From Euryodendron excelsum (Eukaryota > Streptophyta > Magnoliopsida > Ericales > Pentaphylacaceae): 64,000 bases of DNA. The notes beneath the pieces were generated by a model that saw only the letters and a list, made by a program, of their open reading frames with translations, was not told where the DNA came from and did not search any database. Made by a program: the position numbers and the translations under genes. Shown here piece by piece: positions 33,800-45,127 of this stretch (its first letter is position 1; the number at the start of each line of letters is the position of its first letter). The DNA lies in assembly GCA_033060915.1 (NCBI GenBank), contig CM065388.1, forward strand, positions 33,070,501 to 33,134,500, in the 5' to 3' direction.

Positions 33800-35037
33800 T
33801 TCAGAAAGCTTGACCTTTGGTTTATGTGCGAAAGCAATAAAATCTACTTTCTTTAATCTCTGCTAATCAATAGGGTAGGGTTTCAATGGTAAAGCTCTAT
33901 GGACTAAGCAATTTAATTCTAAGATGACGAGGTGACCTTGTTTCATTTCCTATACAGTTAAAACAAAAAAAATAAAAATGACCTTTGTCAAACCCTTAGA
34001 GCCGGTTACTTTCCTTCAAGAACATTTCCTAACAAAGTGATCACGCTAAATCAAATTAGAAGCACTGGAGATATGCGTTACAAAAAAAAAAAAAAAGAGA
34101 GAAAGGGGAAATCCTAGAAGTATTACCTTAAGTTCGCACAAGCATTATTGTGAACATCTTTATTTCAAAAAAAAAAAAAAAAGGTGATGAGATATCCAAA
34201 AAAAGATAAGAATATGCAGAAAAAGTGCTATTAGACCAAAAAATCGTTGACATTGATCACTAGTAGAATGGTAGGTTTGAGCCTTTTCCTTTTCTTTCAA
34301 AAGTAAAAACCCACACCACAAACCCTAAAAGTCCTCTGAAATTAGAGTTAAATTGTTTAGGCCAAATAAGCCTACCGAAATATGCTATCGGCAAGGAAAG
34401 CTGGGGGATGGCATAAGTAGTATTTAGAAGCTTCTCAACAGAAACCAGAGACCCAGCTAAGGAAAGAGAGAGAAAGAGGAGAGAAAAAAAGCACCTTCTC
34501 GAGGATGCAGTGAAAACGCGCAAGGGCGCCGTAGGTAAAAGAGTAGGGATGTGGCAAGATACAAAACTGTTGACCTCGGTGAAAACCTGCAAAGGCGCCT
34601 TGGTCCAAAAATAACAGAATTGGGGCTGGTGAAAACCCTCACAGGCACCAGTAGTAAAAATAGCAAAAAAAAAGGGGGGGTGGAGGAAAGAGGCTTAGAT
34701 GTAAGAAATAACCCAAGCTATAGCATTCCCCTAGAAGTTATACGTATGAAAGCAGCATTGTGAAAGTTAGAAGGTGTCTCGAAAGGCATTCTCTGTATTA
34801 GCCCAGTTAAGGTTAAAGGTAGTAGGGGGTTTCTTTTGCGGGACAATCAGTTTTTCAGAGTATCAAACCAAAGGGAGTTATTTTCCATTGAGCTGCGGTT
34901 TTCATTCGACTTTTCTCAAGTCTGTTGTTATGCTAACCATGCAGGAGAATCATATCAAAAGCATGGAAGGCCATAAGTTCATAAAGCAAAAAGGTATACA
35001 ATACTAAACAAAATATGTTTTTCTACAAATGCAGGAA
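33800..35037. other. Non-coding 3' spacer of element A
   Basis: No gene is seen. It holds A15-16 runs (34082-34096, 34167-34183), purine-rich stretches and three copies of a GTGAAAACC..GGCGCC unit (34505-34650). Parts match the spacer of B around 58640-58800 and of C. Confidence 0.6.
34505..34650 (+). repeat. Three GTGAAAACC..GCAAAGGCGCC units in the 3' spacer of A
   Basis: Units near 34507, 34579 and 34629 vary around GGTGAAAACCTGCAAAGGC at 50-70 base spacing. The same number of units occurs in C (4515-4680, opposite strand), so the array predates the split of A and C. Confidence 0.65.
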
Positions 35038-36727
35038 TCAATAAATCTGGGAACGAGAGACAAAAATATATCGCTCCCCATCATCATCGAAGGAGGAATC
35101 AGCTAAGCAAGGATCAACTGGTTCGCCAACCGCAAGAGGAGCACTCGAAGAAGTACCAGCTATTAAAGATCCAAGCCGGCCTTGCTCGTAGTCTACACAC
35201 CTGGCCAAAAGCATATCCCTCTCTCGGGTAAGGGACTCCACAGCCTCCCGCAAAGACTAACTATCCGTCGAACCATCCTCTGAGGGAGTGGAACAAAATC
35301 GAATTCCTCGTGGTTGCCTATATCACCACGAGACACTCAAAGGTGGGCGACTATGTGTCGATTTGGCCGCTGCTAGTTGTATCTCCAAAGAAGCTACCTC
35401 AGCGTCCCTCACTTTCAACCGGTCATGCAATATCCGTATCAACCAGCGGTTTTGCCGCTTGTGGCGACGCCCCTGAACAATCATAGCTATCAAGAAGTCG
35501 GTGTACCCTACGGGAGGTAAAGGAGTCTCAATGAGAAGATCCCCAAGTCTACTAGGACCCAGAACATAGCGCCAAAGCCAATAGTGATAAGTCTCAGTCT
35601 CAAGGGGCATGACAGAGAATGGACCACTGCCGTCTACGTGAGGAAGCAAAGATCTCCATGTATCCATAACTCTCTCCACCAGCGCTCTCGGGATCGATGC
35701 CTAAAAAACAAGAGTGAACTCAGCTGTAGATGCCGAACAAGGGATATCCTGACTCCTACCAAGCTGTCGTAGAACCCAAATCCCAAAGAAAGGGCCAATG
35801 CCCCATAGGCTTGCTAGGGGCATGAAGGCCTTCTCGAAAGGCCGAACTCTCAAGCAATATCTACTGACCAGTCCTAAATACCACCTGACCGTGCTTGACC
35901 TCATACTCCGGAGGTAGTCAACCCAGGCTGCAACGGTCTGCGAAAATCTCCCCTCATCTGTCATGGCTCTCTGAGATCTCGCTGGGGAATTTATATGGTC
36001 CAACTCGGGATACCATGTATGTGGGAATAAATGAGTAATAAACAAGTGCCCAATCACCCAAAGTTGGAAGAGAGCAACGCATCCCCAGAAATGAGCGTCA
36101 ACAGTCTGTTGGAATCTCTTAAGACTCACAAAGGTCTCTCCCACAACCATGGGAGCATAGGAATACCCCTTACGAATCTGGGCCAGTAGTGCACATAGTC
36201 GCCAGTCAAATAAATCATCACCTCGTGGGAACACCAAGTAGTTTAGAAGAAGCAGGGCTAGAGTAACCATACGGGAAATAGACCAATCCTAGGAAGTGTG
36301 CCAATCACTTGAGTAGGCTCGCATGCCCGTGATAAACTCAAAGCGAGAAAAGCAGAACTGTGCTGGAATGTAAGAAAACTAGGAAAAAGAAGAAGATGAA
36401 AGAACTGCGCGTTTGAGTCCAACCTAGGATGAGACCACTGTAATACAACCGTCAAGAAAGATGGGTCTTACGATGTCGACAGAATCATCTTCGAAACCAA
36501 GAAGAAATCCATACTCGTGAGGAGTAGGGGTAAGCTTGCACTCCCCGAAGCGAAAAAGAGATAAGCCAGGCTGCCAAAAGGAAATCACTGCCTCCATGTA
36601 CCCGGGAATAAGCTGCACTAACAGGAGTGAAGCCACCTGACCAAAAGACTGGCAAAGGATATCTTGCTCATCCGGAGGGTAACTATCATGTGAAGCCCTC
36701 AGTCGACCCAAAATCACATCTGCCATC
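35038..36727 (-). pseudogene. Antisense plant-mobile-domain/DUF7745-like gene of element A, main exon
   Basis: This lies antisense between integrase and the 3' LTR. A start ATG at 36726 follows a good acceptor (CTTTCCAG). The ORF reads MADVILGRLRASHDSYPPDE, then a TPTPHEYGFLLGF motif (to 36424), a stop and a frame change, a 189-codon segment (36270-35701) with FPRGDDLFDWRLCALL, APMVVGETFVSL, WYPELD and VLRQLGRSQDIP, a further segment (35679-35323) ending in a possible coiled coil, and an acidic tail (DSSFDDDGERYIF) with its stop at 35038. C has the same gene. The plant mobile domain / DUF7745 assignment rests on the PTPHEY..LLG motif and on the general pattern; confidence is moderate. The function in the element is unknown. 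Confidence 0.62.
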
Positions 36728-37760
36728 CTGGAAAGATAAGCAAGGTAAGAGGTGTTAATATACAGTACATGCAGGTAAAAATAATAATAAAATAAAATAA
36801 ACAAATAACCAAAAACAAAAAAAAAAAATATTTCAAGTGATAAGTCAAAATAAATTTTCCACACATCTTGATTCTAAATATATTTCTAAGTCAAAATGAA
36901 TTTCCTACACATTTTGATTCTAAATACAATTCTAAGTCAAAATGAATTTTCTACACATTTTGATTTTAATCTTCTACGTCAAAATGAATTTCCTGCACAT
37001 TTTGATTTGTCAACTTCGAGTCAAAACAAGTTTTCTAAAATTTCAAGGGTTTTTTGTCTTTTTCCTTCAAAAAGATTTTATTTCACAAACTTTTCCAACC
37101 TTTTTCCTAAATTTCAAAATTTTTTTTGGCAAAGTTCTATTTAAAAACGGTCCCTACCACGCCTTCAACATCAACACAAAACACAAGTCATGAACTCTAC
37201 AAACACCACCATCAATACCACCAACACTCGCACAAACTTTTTAAAATTTTCAAACTTCCCAAAAGACTCGTTTCATTTTTCAATAAATCAATGGTGTTCA
37301 AAGATATCCTAAAATTTTTCAAAATCATTTCAAACATTTTCTAAAATATTTCAACATTTTTCTAAATTTTAAACGCCCTTAATTTCATCACTTTCTCAAT
37401 TTTCTCCATTTTTCCTATTTTTCTAAGTCCTTTTTCTATTTTTTAAAAAATAAAAAATTCAAAAGTTTTCAAAAAATCATGAAATTTTATACGACTGTTA
37501 AACACATTTTTCTAAGACACATAATATAAAAATCTAGCCGAGAAACTCAACACTTAAGCCCGTAAGAACAAACCCCCAATTCTTGCAGAAACTCCATTCA
37601 TATAATCATGCAAAATCACTCAAATTCAATCAAACAAGCACTAAAATGCAAAAAAAACTTAACCACAGTGTTCAAAATATATCAAAACATCAATTTTCAC
37701 TATTCACACAACTTAAACGAAATTCTACACATTAAAATCAACATAAACTAAAAAACTCAC
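36728..37760 (-). other. Putative intron of the antisense gene, element A
   Basis: It is bounded by GTGAGT (37760-37755) and TTTCCAG (36728). It is AT-rich, has no long ORF and holds four to five TCAAAATG..CATTTTGA hairpin repeats at 36847-37045. The equivalent in B is 61901-63195 and in C 78-2221. Splicing has not been tested. Confidence 0.45.
36847..37045 (-). repeat. TCAAAATG..CATTTTGA hairpin repeats in the intron of A
   Basis: Four to five units at 40-46 base spacing (near 36847, 36891, 36937, 36978 and 37020). The arms TCAAAATG and CATTTTGA pair across an 11-base loop. B has two to three copies near 62417-62520. Confidence 0.75.
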
Positions 37761-38108
37761 CTCTTGGAGTTCTCCGGTGAAAACTTCTCTTCCGACAACT
37801 TTTTCGATGACAGCATTCACTTCCGGCAATCCCCCATGGTCACTAAGAAGCACTTTTTCAGTGTCCAAGTCGGTTTCCTCGCAATGCCTCTCGGTTTTGC
37901 AAAAATTTTCCAAAATCCTACAAGTGCTCGAACCAGAAACATTTTTGGTTTTAATCCTAGGCCTAGTGGCATCAAGCCATTTCTTCCAAAGCAGTGGTGC
38001 CAGTTGCAAATTATGGGTAGCTTTGCCCTTTTTCTTGCCAAAACTCAATTTCAAAGGCCTTTTGGGCCCAATATTCGTTTCTACAATCCCATCTTCCAAA
38101 ACTTTCAA
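37761..38108 (-). pseudogene. Candidate upstream exon of the antisense gene, element A
   Basis: It is open on the minus strand from near the 3' LTR to a GAG/GTGAGT donor at 37761/37760. The product would contain ETNIGPKRPLKLSFGKKKGK. B has a similar segment (63566-63196) with MDIGPKKPFKSSFG. The plus strand is also open here in both copies, so the coding strand cannot be settled by ORF length. The frame of this exon does not run cleanly into the ATG of the next exon in A, so it may be untranslated. Confidence 0.4.
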
Positions 38109-38183
38109 AGTTCATCCCTCCGCCAGCCTCACGGTCAACATGGGACTCTTACTCTATCGTTTTTTGTTTCGACAAGCAAAGAC

Positions 38184-38200
38184 AGAAAAAGAGGGGCAGC
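38184..38200 (+). promoter_or_regulatory. Polypurine tract of element A
   Basis: AGAAAAAGAGGGG followed by CAGC directly abuts the 3' LTR. The same tract occurs in element B. It is the plus-strand primer site in this class of element. Confidence 0.82.
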
Positions 38201-39770
38201 TGTAAGTACCCTATTTTTGCCCGTTCAGTAGTTTCCAGTCCATCCAGACTTATACTCAAGTCAATATGGACGTATTCCAATCGAAATCAACTTTCCCAAG
38301 TTTAATCCCGTCAATCCATTGCTTCGCGGGCCTACTGGGCCCAAATAGAGGCAAAATGACCAAAATGCCCTTGGAGGTAATATTCAGTCCAATTCTAACA
38401 GGCAAGTCTTTCTGAAGACGGTAAGTCCCCTTTCCAATTCCATTTCTAATTCCAATTCCAATTCTAATTTCAATTAAATTCGGCGCACCTTTCGAGAAAG
38501 TTCCAATCTGGCACGTTTTTTAGTGAACTCTTCGGAACCGTAAGTTCCTTCAAACCAGTCGACTGGGATGACACCTCAAGTCCGCAAGATGGTAAAATGG
38601 TCCACCTTTGGCGCCTGCTAACTCGCCAATGCAGAAATGTCCATTTCAGCATGCTTTTTGAGAAAGTTGATTCCTTAGGCGTTAAGTTCATTTAGCAGTT
38701 TCCCAAGATCAGGCAGTCTCGGGAATGATCACAAACCATCAGAGTAGCGGAAGGGCTCGTAAACGTCGCAACCATCAGAGTAGCGGAAGTACTCGCAAAT
38801 AGGTCAATATAGGGAATTGCCAACAAACCACTGTATCATGGGACCGCCGTCAGAGTACCGAAAACACTCAAAACCCAAGTCAACACCAATGCCTGCTAGC
38901 CCACTCCGGTGAAAAATGACCAAACTGTCCCTAGGGCCATATTTGGCACGTTTCTTAAGAAAGTATCTAAATCCTCAGAATGGTAAGTCCACCTTTCTAA
39001 GATTTCCTTAAAGGCAATCTGGCTTGATTAGGTGTCTTTTAGTCAGTTTTGGGCCAATTCTGAGACTTTCTGGTCAAGATGACCATTTTGCCCCTAGGCA
39101 TCCGAACGCTCTGGGAACCACACCGGCTCTGGGTATCAAATTGGTAACCTCCCGAGAATAATTATAGCATTCCCGACCTTTCCTTACCCTTTCGAGTCAT
39201 TCCGAGTTAGTTCCGGCAAACCCGGTGCAAAATGACCGTTTTGCTCCAAGCGGGCCGGTCGCCTTTTCCGACCACACCAGCTCTGGTTATCAAACCAGTA
39301 ACCTTTGGGAACATTCTAAATAATGTTTCCAAATCTCGAGTCTTCTTCCAGGACATTCTGAGTCCGTTTTGGCAGCTTTCCGGCGTGGTCGACCGTTTTG
39401 CCCCTAATGGCCCGGTCGACCCTTCTAACAAACCCTGACATCCTTTTTGAAGTCCATTACCCTCGAGACCCTATTCTAGGGGTTTATGTCCCTTTCTGGC
39501 CTTCTGGGTCATGTCTGGCCCCTTCAAATCATTCTCGGACCTTCCGGAGTCACTCCTAGTGAAGCCAGGCTAAAAATTGCATGGTAGTTACTAGTACAGG
39601 AGCCCAAATTTTCTGAAGATACGTTGTTTGCCGACTTAAAAACTTTCCTAAGTGGCTGATGCCACCACTAGTGGCACCAAGCTAAAATCTAGCCTGGCCC
39701 CACTCCTAGTGATGCCAGACGGTTTTTTGGCCTGGCGCCACTGCAATAGACGCTAAGTCATTCTTCTCTC

Positions 39771-39778
39771 TATAAATA
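39771..39778 (+). promoter_or_regulatory. TATA box, element A 3' LTR
   Basis: TATAAATA in the same context as in the 5' LTR, followed by ACAAAGCCTC. Confidence 0.72.
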
Positions 39779-40102
39779 CAAAGCCTCTTCCAGAGTGAAA
39801 GAGGTCTGAAAACTCAGTCTGAAACCCATACTCTTTGATATACAGAGCTCGTAGCCTCTCTAAACCCTAGTCTCCTTAATTTTTTCCAAACCCGAGCCAC
39901 TATACACCAAACCCTAGCCTCCTATATACTCACATACACTCTTATACACTTATACACTAGCCTCAAAGCCTCCATTAGAGACTTCAAGTACTGCAACTTC
40001 GAAGCTCCAAAAGATTGAAGACAAGTTCTCGAAGACTGAAGAGAAGCAAGGACCGAAGCAAGAAAAGCAAGCAAGGAAAACAAAGCGCGCAAAGTAAAGC
40101 AA

Positions 40103-40108
40103 AATAAA
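40103..40108 (+). terminator. Candidate poly(A) signal, element A 3' LTR
   Basis: AATAAA at the position equivalent to 25035 in the 5' LTR. This copy would end the element transcript. Confidence 0.5.
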
Positions 40109-40679
40109 GAAGATACAAGGTAGGCTTTCTACTTAAGTTTACGCAATCCCCCTATCTCTCTTCTCTCTCTAAATCCACTTTAATTTTCTTCTATTTTAAT
40201 CCCCATCTTCTTTTCCTCCTTTCTTACATGCTTGAAATAAGGGACTTCCCAGTCCATGTGTAGGATTAGGCTATTGGAAGGTCACCATGTCTGGGGCTTT
40301 CTTTTAGTCTAACCAGAGACCACGTGGGTTCGGCCCCCTTGATTATGTGGTGAAACCTTTAACCTTGTATGTTCATGACCCCAACTTGTATTGTGCATAT
40401 CATGGTTTTGCATCTCTCCAAAATTCATTTTTAAACTTGTTTTCAAAAGCTTGCATCAAAATTGTTTTCCAAACATGCATCAAAATCTTCTTTTTCAAAA
40501 CATATTTTCAAAACCACAATCCTATGGTGGTTCTAGCCTTTCCATGGCTAGGGTTGCTTTAGGAAAGTGTTACATTTAAAGTGATCAATACGGTCCATTT
40601 TTTCAAATCCTTGTTATTTTCAAAACCACTGTCTTAAAGTGGTTGTAATCTTCTTATGGTTAGAATCGCTTTAGGAAAG

Positions 40680-42000
40680 TGAGATATTTTATATACTTTC
40701 TAAAAACTCTCTCCAATCTCCTTTCCAAAATTGTTTTCTAAAACTCCCTCCAAAAAACTATTTTTCAAAAACTCTTTTTCAAACTCATTCTCAAAACACT
40801 CTCCTCAAAGTTCACTTAATAAAAACGCTCCTTAAATTTGTTTCCAACAATTTCTCTCTAACAATCTCTTTCCAAAACTCTCTTTCCTAAAAACTCCTTC
40901 CTAAAAATTCTTTCAAAAAATTCCTTTCCAAAAACTCTCTCCTCAAGTTCACTTTCTAAAAACTCCTCTCTAGGATTGCCTTCCAAAAATCTTCCTTTCT
41001 AAAAATGCACTTTCCAAAAACTCTTTCCTTAGACCCTAAGTTAAACCCTAGAGCTAACGATTTGGAAACCCTAACTTCTTTTCTTAAAACATGTTTTCCA
41101 ATATTGCCTTAAAACCTAGGTTTCCAAAATATATTTTCTATATCAAAACTATAGTCTTCCAAATCTAGGGTTTCTAAAACTTCCTTTTCCAAATCCATGC
41201 CAAATCCAATCTTCCCTTTAGGAAACCTAATCCAATCTTCCCGTTTAGGAAACTAGATACAATCCTCCATTTTTTGAAAAAAATCAAATCACATCTTTAG
41301 AAACAAAATCCAATCCCTTGTTTTAGGAAATAGGAATGTCAATTCTTCCCAGTCTAAATCTTTTCCAATTGAACTCTTTCCTAACTCCATACATTTCCAA
41401 ATTTCAACTTTCCAAATTCAAATCTTCAAATCTTTCTTAAACTTAAAACTTTCCTAACTTCAAGAATTTCTAAAACTCAAACACTTTCTAAATTCTAAAC
41501 TTTCCTAAATTTCAAATCTTTCCAAATCTAAAACTTTCTAAATTCAAAACTTTCTTACTTTCAAAACTTCCCTATTTTAAAACATTACAAATTCAAAACG
41601 TTCTAATTTCAAAACTTTCTTAAAACGAAACCTTTCTTATTTTAAAACCTTTGTTAAAATGAAACTTTCTTCATCCAAAACTTTCCTAAATTGAAACTTT
41701 TCTAATTCGAAACCTTTCCTAAACCAAAACTTTCCTAAAACGGAACTTTCCTAAAATGACACTTTCCTATTTTGAAACTTTCCTAATTCGAATCTTTCCT
41801 AAATTCCAATCTTTCCCTAATCTTCTAAGTTCAACACTCGAGTCAAATCTTTCATAAGTCTCAAATCTTTCTTAAGTCTAGTTTTCCTAAAACCAAGCTT
41901 TCCAAAATCAAATCTTTTTAATCTTACAATCAAAGTTCAATCTCTCAATCTTCCAATCCAAATTCCAATTCAATTTGTTTTTCCAATCAAATCTTCTATT
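40680..42000 (+). repeat. G-poor short-period block of element A 3' LTR (U5)
   Basis: Same block as in the 5' LTR, here undeleted. The unit varies and no exact period can be read by eye. Confidence 0.72.
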
Positions 42001-42791
42001 TTCAATTGTACTCTTGTCCAAACTACGACTGACCTGATTCCTCAAAAAGGATACGTAGGCAATCCCATGGGTGCAGTCACAACCTTTTTCAAATCTCCAA
42101 TTCTATAACTGCTTTCCAATTTCAAATTTTATGTGCTATTTCCAACTTCTAATTCTAAAAGTCTATTTTCAATCCTCAATTTCAATTTCTAAACTTTCTT
42201 TCCAATTTCAAACTTCAATTCTTCTTTTCCAACTCTCTTTTTCTTGCATTTGCACATAATGCATCATTCTTTCTAAAAATTCTTTTCTAAAGTACATAGA
42301 ATTGGACATTTGTTAGTTGAAGACTCTCATAGGTGAATCTAGGGTGAATAGACATGTAGGTATCACAAGGGCGGGGTAGGGTGATCGCTTATTGCGTCTT
42401 CCCTACACGTAACCAACCTCCGAACCTAGGATCACTTTTTTCAATGACCAAAATGGAGTTATTTTTCTAAAAAGGGCTTTAATATTTTCTAAAGGTTGCT
42501 AAACAACCTGTTTTCTTAAAACCCTCTCTTGAGGAGATGTTTTCCAAAATTGTTTTCTGAAAACCCTAAGTGTAGTCTTCGAATTATGCTTAGTTTTTAG
42601 GTGACTTAACTCACATTAATCAAGTTAGGTGGCGACTCCAAATTGTTTTTCAAAAACCTTTTATTCAAATCAATTTTCAATTCAAACCTAATCGCACTCA
42701 TTCGTGTAGGAGGATGAGTTCTAACGAGAGAGTACAATATTTTTCTCGCTTGTGTGTGTATTTCTCGAGTGGGAAAAATCTGAGTGCAACA

Positions 42792-42796
42792 ACTAT
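42792..42796. repeat. Target site duplication of element A (ACTAT), right
   Basis: ACTAT after the 3' LTR, identical to 23146-23150. Confidence 0.93.
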
Positions 42797-45107
42797 TACG
42801 GTCCATATTTTCAACTCCTTCTAGTTTTCAAAACCACAATCTTAGAATGGTTCTAATCTTCTTATGGTTAGAATCACTTTAGGAAAGTGAGATAGCTTTA
42901 GAGACTTGTAAAAGTCCATATTCAAATCCCTTTTCAAATTGCTTTTCAAACTTACTTTCCAAAATCTCTTTTTGGATCATCTCCAAAATCTCTTTTCACA
43001 TCTACTTTCTAAAATCTCTTCTCTAATATACTTTTTACAAACTCTCTCCAATCTCCTTTCCAAAAATTGCTTTCTAAAACTTCTCTTCACAAAATTCACT
43101 ATCCTAAAAACTCTTTTCCAAAAAGCTCACTCCGAAATTCACTTTCTAAAAGCACTTCTTAAGTTTCCTTCCTAAAAACTCTTTCCAAAAATCCATTTCT
43201 AAAAACTCTCTTTTCAAGTTTACTTTCTAAAAACTCCTTTCTAAGATTTCCTTCAAAAAATCTTCCTTTCCAAAAGCCTACTTTCTAAAAAACTCTTTAC
43301 CTTGGAGTCCAAGTCAAGCCCTAGAGCCAACGATTAGGAAACTCTAATTTTCTTTCCTAAAACATTTTTACATCAAAATCATAAATTTTCAAAAACCTAT
43401 TTCCTACATCAAATCATAGACTTCCAAATGTAGGGTTTCTAAAACTTCCCCTTCCAATTCCTTATCAAATCCAATCTTCCCTTTAGGAAACCAAATCCAA
43501 TCTCCACATTTAGGAAACTAAATCCTATCCTCCGTTTTTGGAAACAAAATCAAATTATCTTTCTTATAAACAAAATCCCAATTTTTCCTATATTCAAATC
43601 CTTTCTAGTCTCATACCTTCCTAAACCTTAGCTTTCCAAAACCTAAACTTTTAAATCTTTCCTTAACCCTTAAGCTTTTTAATCTTTTCTAATTGAATCC
43701 TTTCCTAATTCCATACCTTTCCAAATTTTAACTTTCCAAATCTAAATTTTTAAATCTTTCTTAAACTCAAACCTTTCCTAATTTCAAGTATTTCTAAATT
43801 CTAAACTTTCTTAAATTCAAATCTTTCCAAAATTCTAAACTTTCTAAATTCAAATATTTCCAAATCCAAAACTTTCTAACTGCAAAATTTTTCAATTTCA
43901 AGACATATTCTGCTTTCCTAATTCGAAATCTTTCCTAAAATGAAACTTTCCCAAAACAAAACTTTCCTATTTTGAAATTTTTCTAATTCGAACCTTTCCT
44001 AAATCCGATCTTTCTTAAATTCCAACTTTCCTAATCTTTCAAGTCTAACATTCGAGTCAAATATTTTCTAAGTCTCTTCCAAGTCAAGTCAAATCTTTCT
44101 TAAATGTTGAGTATTTTCTAAATCCTATATTTCTTAAGTCTAGGTTTCCAAAATCTCAATCTTTTCAAAACAAGTCCAAATCCTTCTTCCAAGTTCTATC
44201 TTTCCAAATCAAAGTCCAATCTTTTCAATTCCAAATTTTAATTTTCAATCTTCTATTCTAAGTTCAAATCAAACACTTTTTTTCAAATCAAAACATATTT
44301 TTCAAATCAAACTTTCTATTTTCTATCAGACTCTTATTCAAACTATGACTGACCAGATTTATCAAAAGGGATACATAGACAACCGTCATGGGTGCGGTCA
44401 TAACATTTTTCAAATCTCTAATTCCACAACTCTTTTCAAACTTCCAATTCCAAAAATCTATTTTCAATCCTTAGTTTCAATTTCTAAAACTTTCTTTCCA
44501 ATTTCAAACTTCAATCCTCCTTTTCAAATCTATTTTCAAAATCAAATCTTTCTATTGCACTTGCATATCATGCATCATGTTAAATTTTTTTTTTCAAAAT
44601 TCTTTTCTAAAGTGGATAGTTTTGGGCATGTATTAATCAAAGACTCTAATGAGTGAATCTAGGGTGAATGGACATGTAGGTACCGCAAGGGCGGGGTAGG
44701 GTGATGGCTTAGTGCATCTTCCCTACACGTGACCGACCTTCGAACCTAGATCACTGATTTCGAAAGACCAAATGGAATTATTTTCAAAAAAGGGCTCAAA
44801 TTTTTCTAAGGATTGCCAAACAATCTATTTTCTTAAAAACCCTCTCTTGAGGAAGTATTTTCAAAAAACCTTTTTTAAAAACCCTAAGTGTAATATTCGG
44901 ATTGTGTTTAGTTTTTAAGTGATCTAACTCACCTTAATCAAGTTAGGTGGCAACTCCAAATTATTTTCCAAAAGCACTTAATCAAATCAATTTTCAATTC
45001 AAACCTAGTCGCACTCGTCCTTCTAGGAGGATGAGTTCTAAGAAGAGAGTACAGTATTTTTCCGCTTGGGTGTGTATTCCTCGAGTGCAAAAAATCTGGG
45101 CCCGATA
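42797..45107 (+). repeat. 5' LTR of element B, second half (U5)
   Basis: This continues the LTR broken at 23150: the sequence after ACTAT matches the same internal LTR position as in A (about 25520 and 40585). It is mostly the G-poor short-period block and the conserved 3' end, and it ends GGGCCCGATA just before the PBS. The whole LTR would be about 4.6 kb. Confidence 0.88.
42900..44330 (+). repeat. G-poor short-period block of element B 5' LTR (U5)
   Basis: Same composition and unit types as in A, more diverged. It ends where the conserved CGACTGACCTGATT-like block of the LTR begins (about 44340). Confidence 0.7.
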
Positions 45108-45109
45108 GC

Positions 45110-45127
45110 TGGCGATTCCACTAGGGA
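45110..45127 (+). promoter_or_regulatory. Primer-binding site of element B
   Basis: TGGCGATTCCACTAGGGA lies two bases after the LTR end. It differs from the site of element A at three positions, all C/T or G/A changes. Confidence 0.82.

Larger units (their letters stand above)
23151..42791 (+). mobile_element. Element A: full-length Tat/Ogre-like element, gag-less, 19.6 kb
   Basis: This copy has both LTRs (23151-27252 and 38201-42791), TG...CA ends, a PBS at 27255 and a polypurine tract ending just before 38201. It is flanked by an exact ACTAT duplication (23146-23150 and 42792-42796). The sequence on either side is one continuous LTR (that of element B), which confirms the insertion. Coding order is N-terminal domain, protease, RT, RNase H, archaeal-type RNase H and integrase, then an antisense plant-mobile-domain-like gene. 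No gag domain is visible between the leader and protease. The two LTRs look about 95 % identical in one stretch of roughly 190 bases compared by eye, so the insertion is not very recent. Confidence 0.93.
38201..42791 (+). repeat. 3' LTR of element A
   Basis: It starts TGTAAGTACC directly after the polypurine tract and ends GAGTGCAACA, followed by the ACTAT duplication. Its TATA box is at 39771-39778 and AATAAA at 40103-40108. It is 489 bases longer than the 5' LTR. The extra sequence, about 41200-41690, is part of the G-poor repeat block and is present in related LTRs, so the 5' copy has the deletion. Confidence 0.93.
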
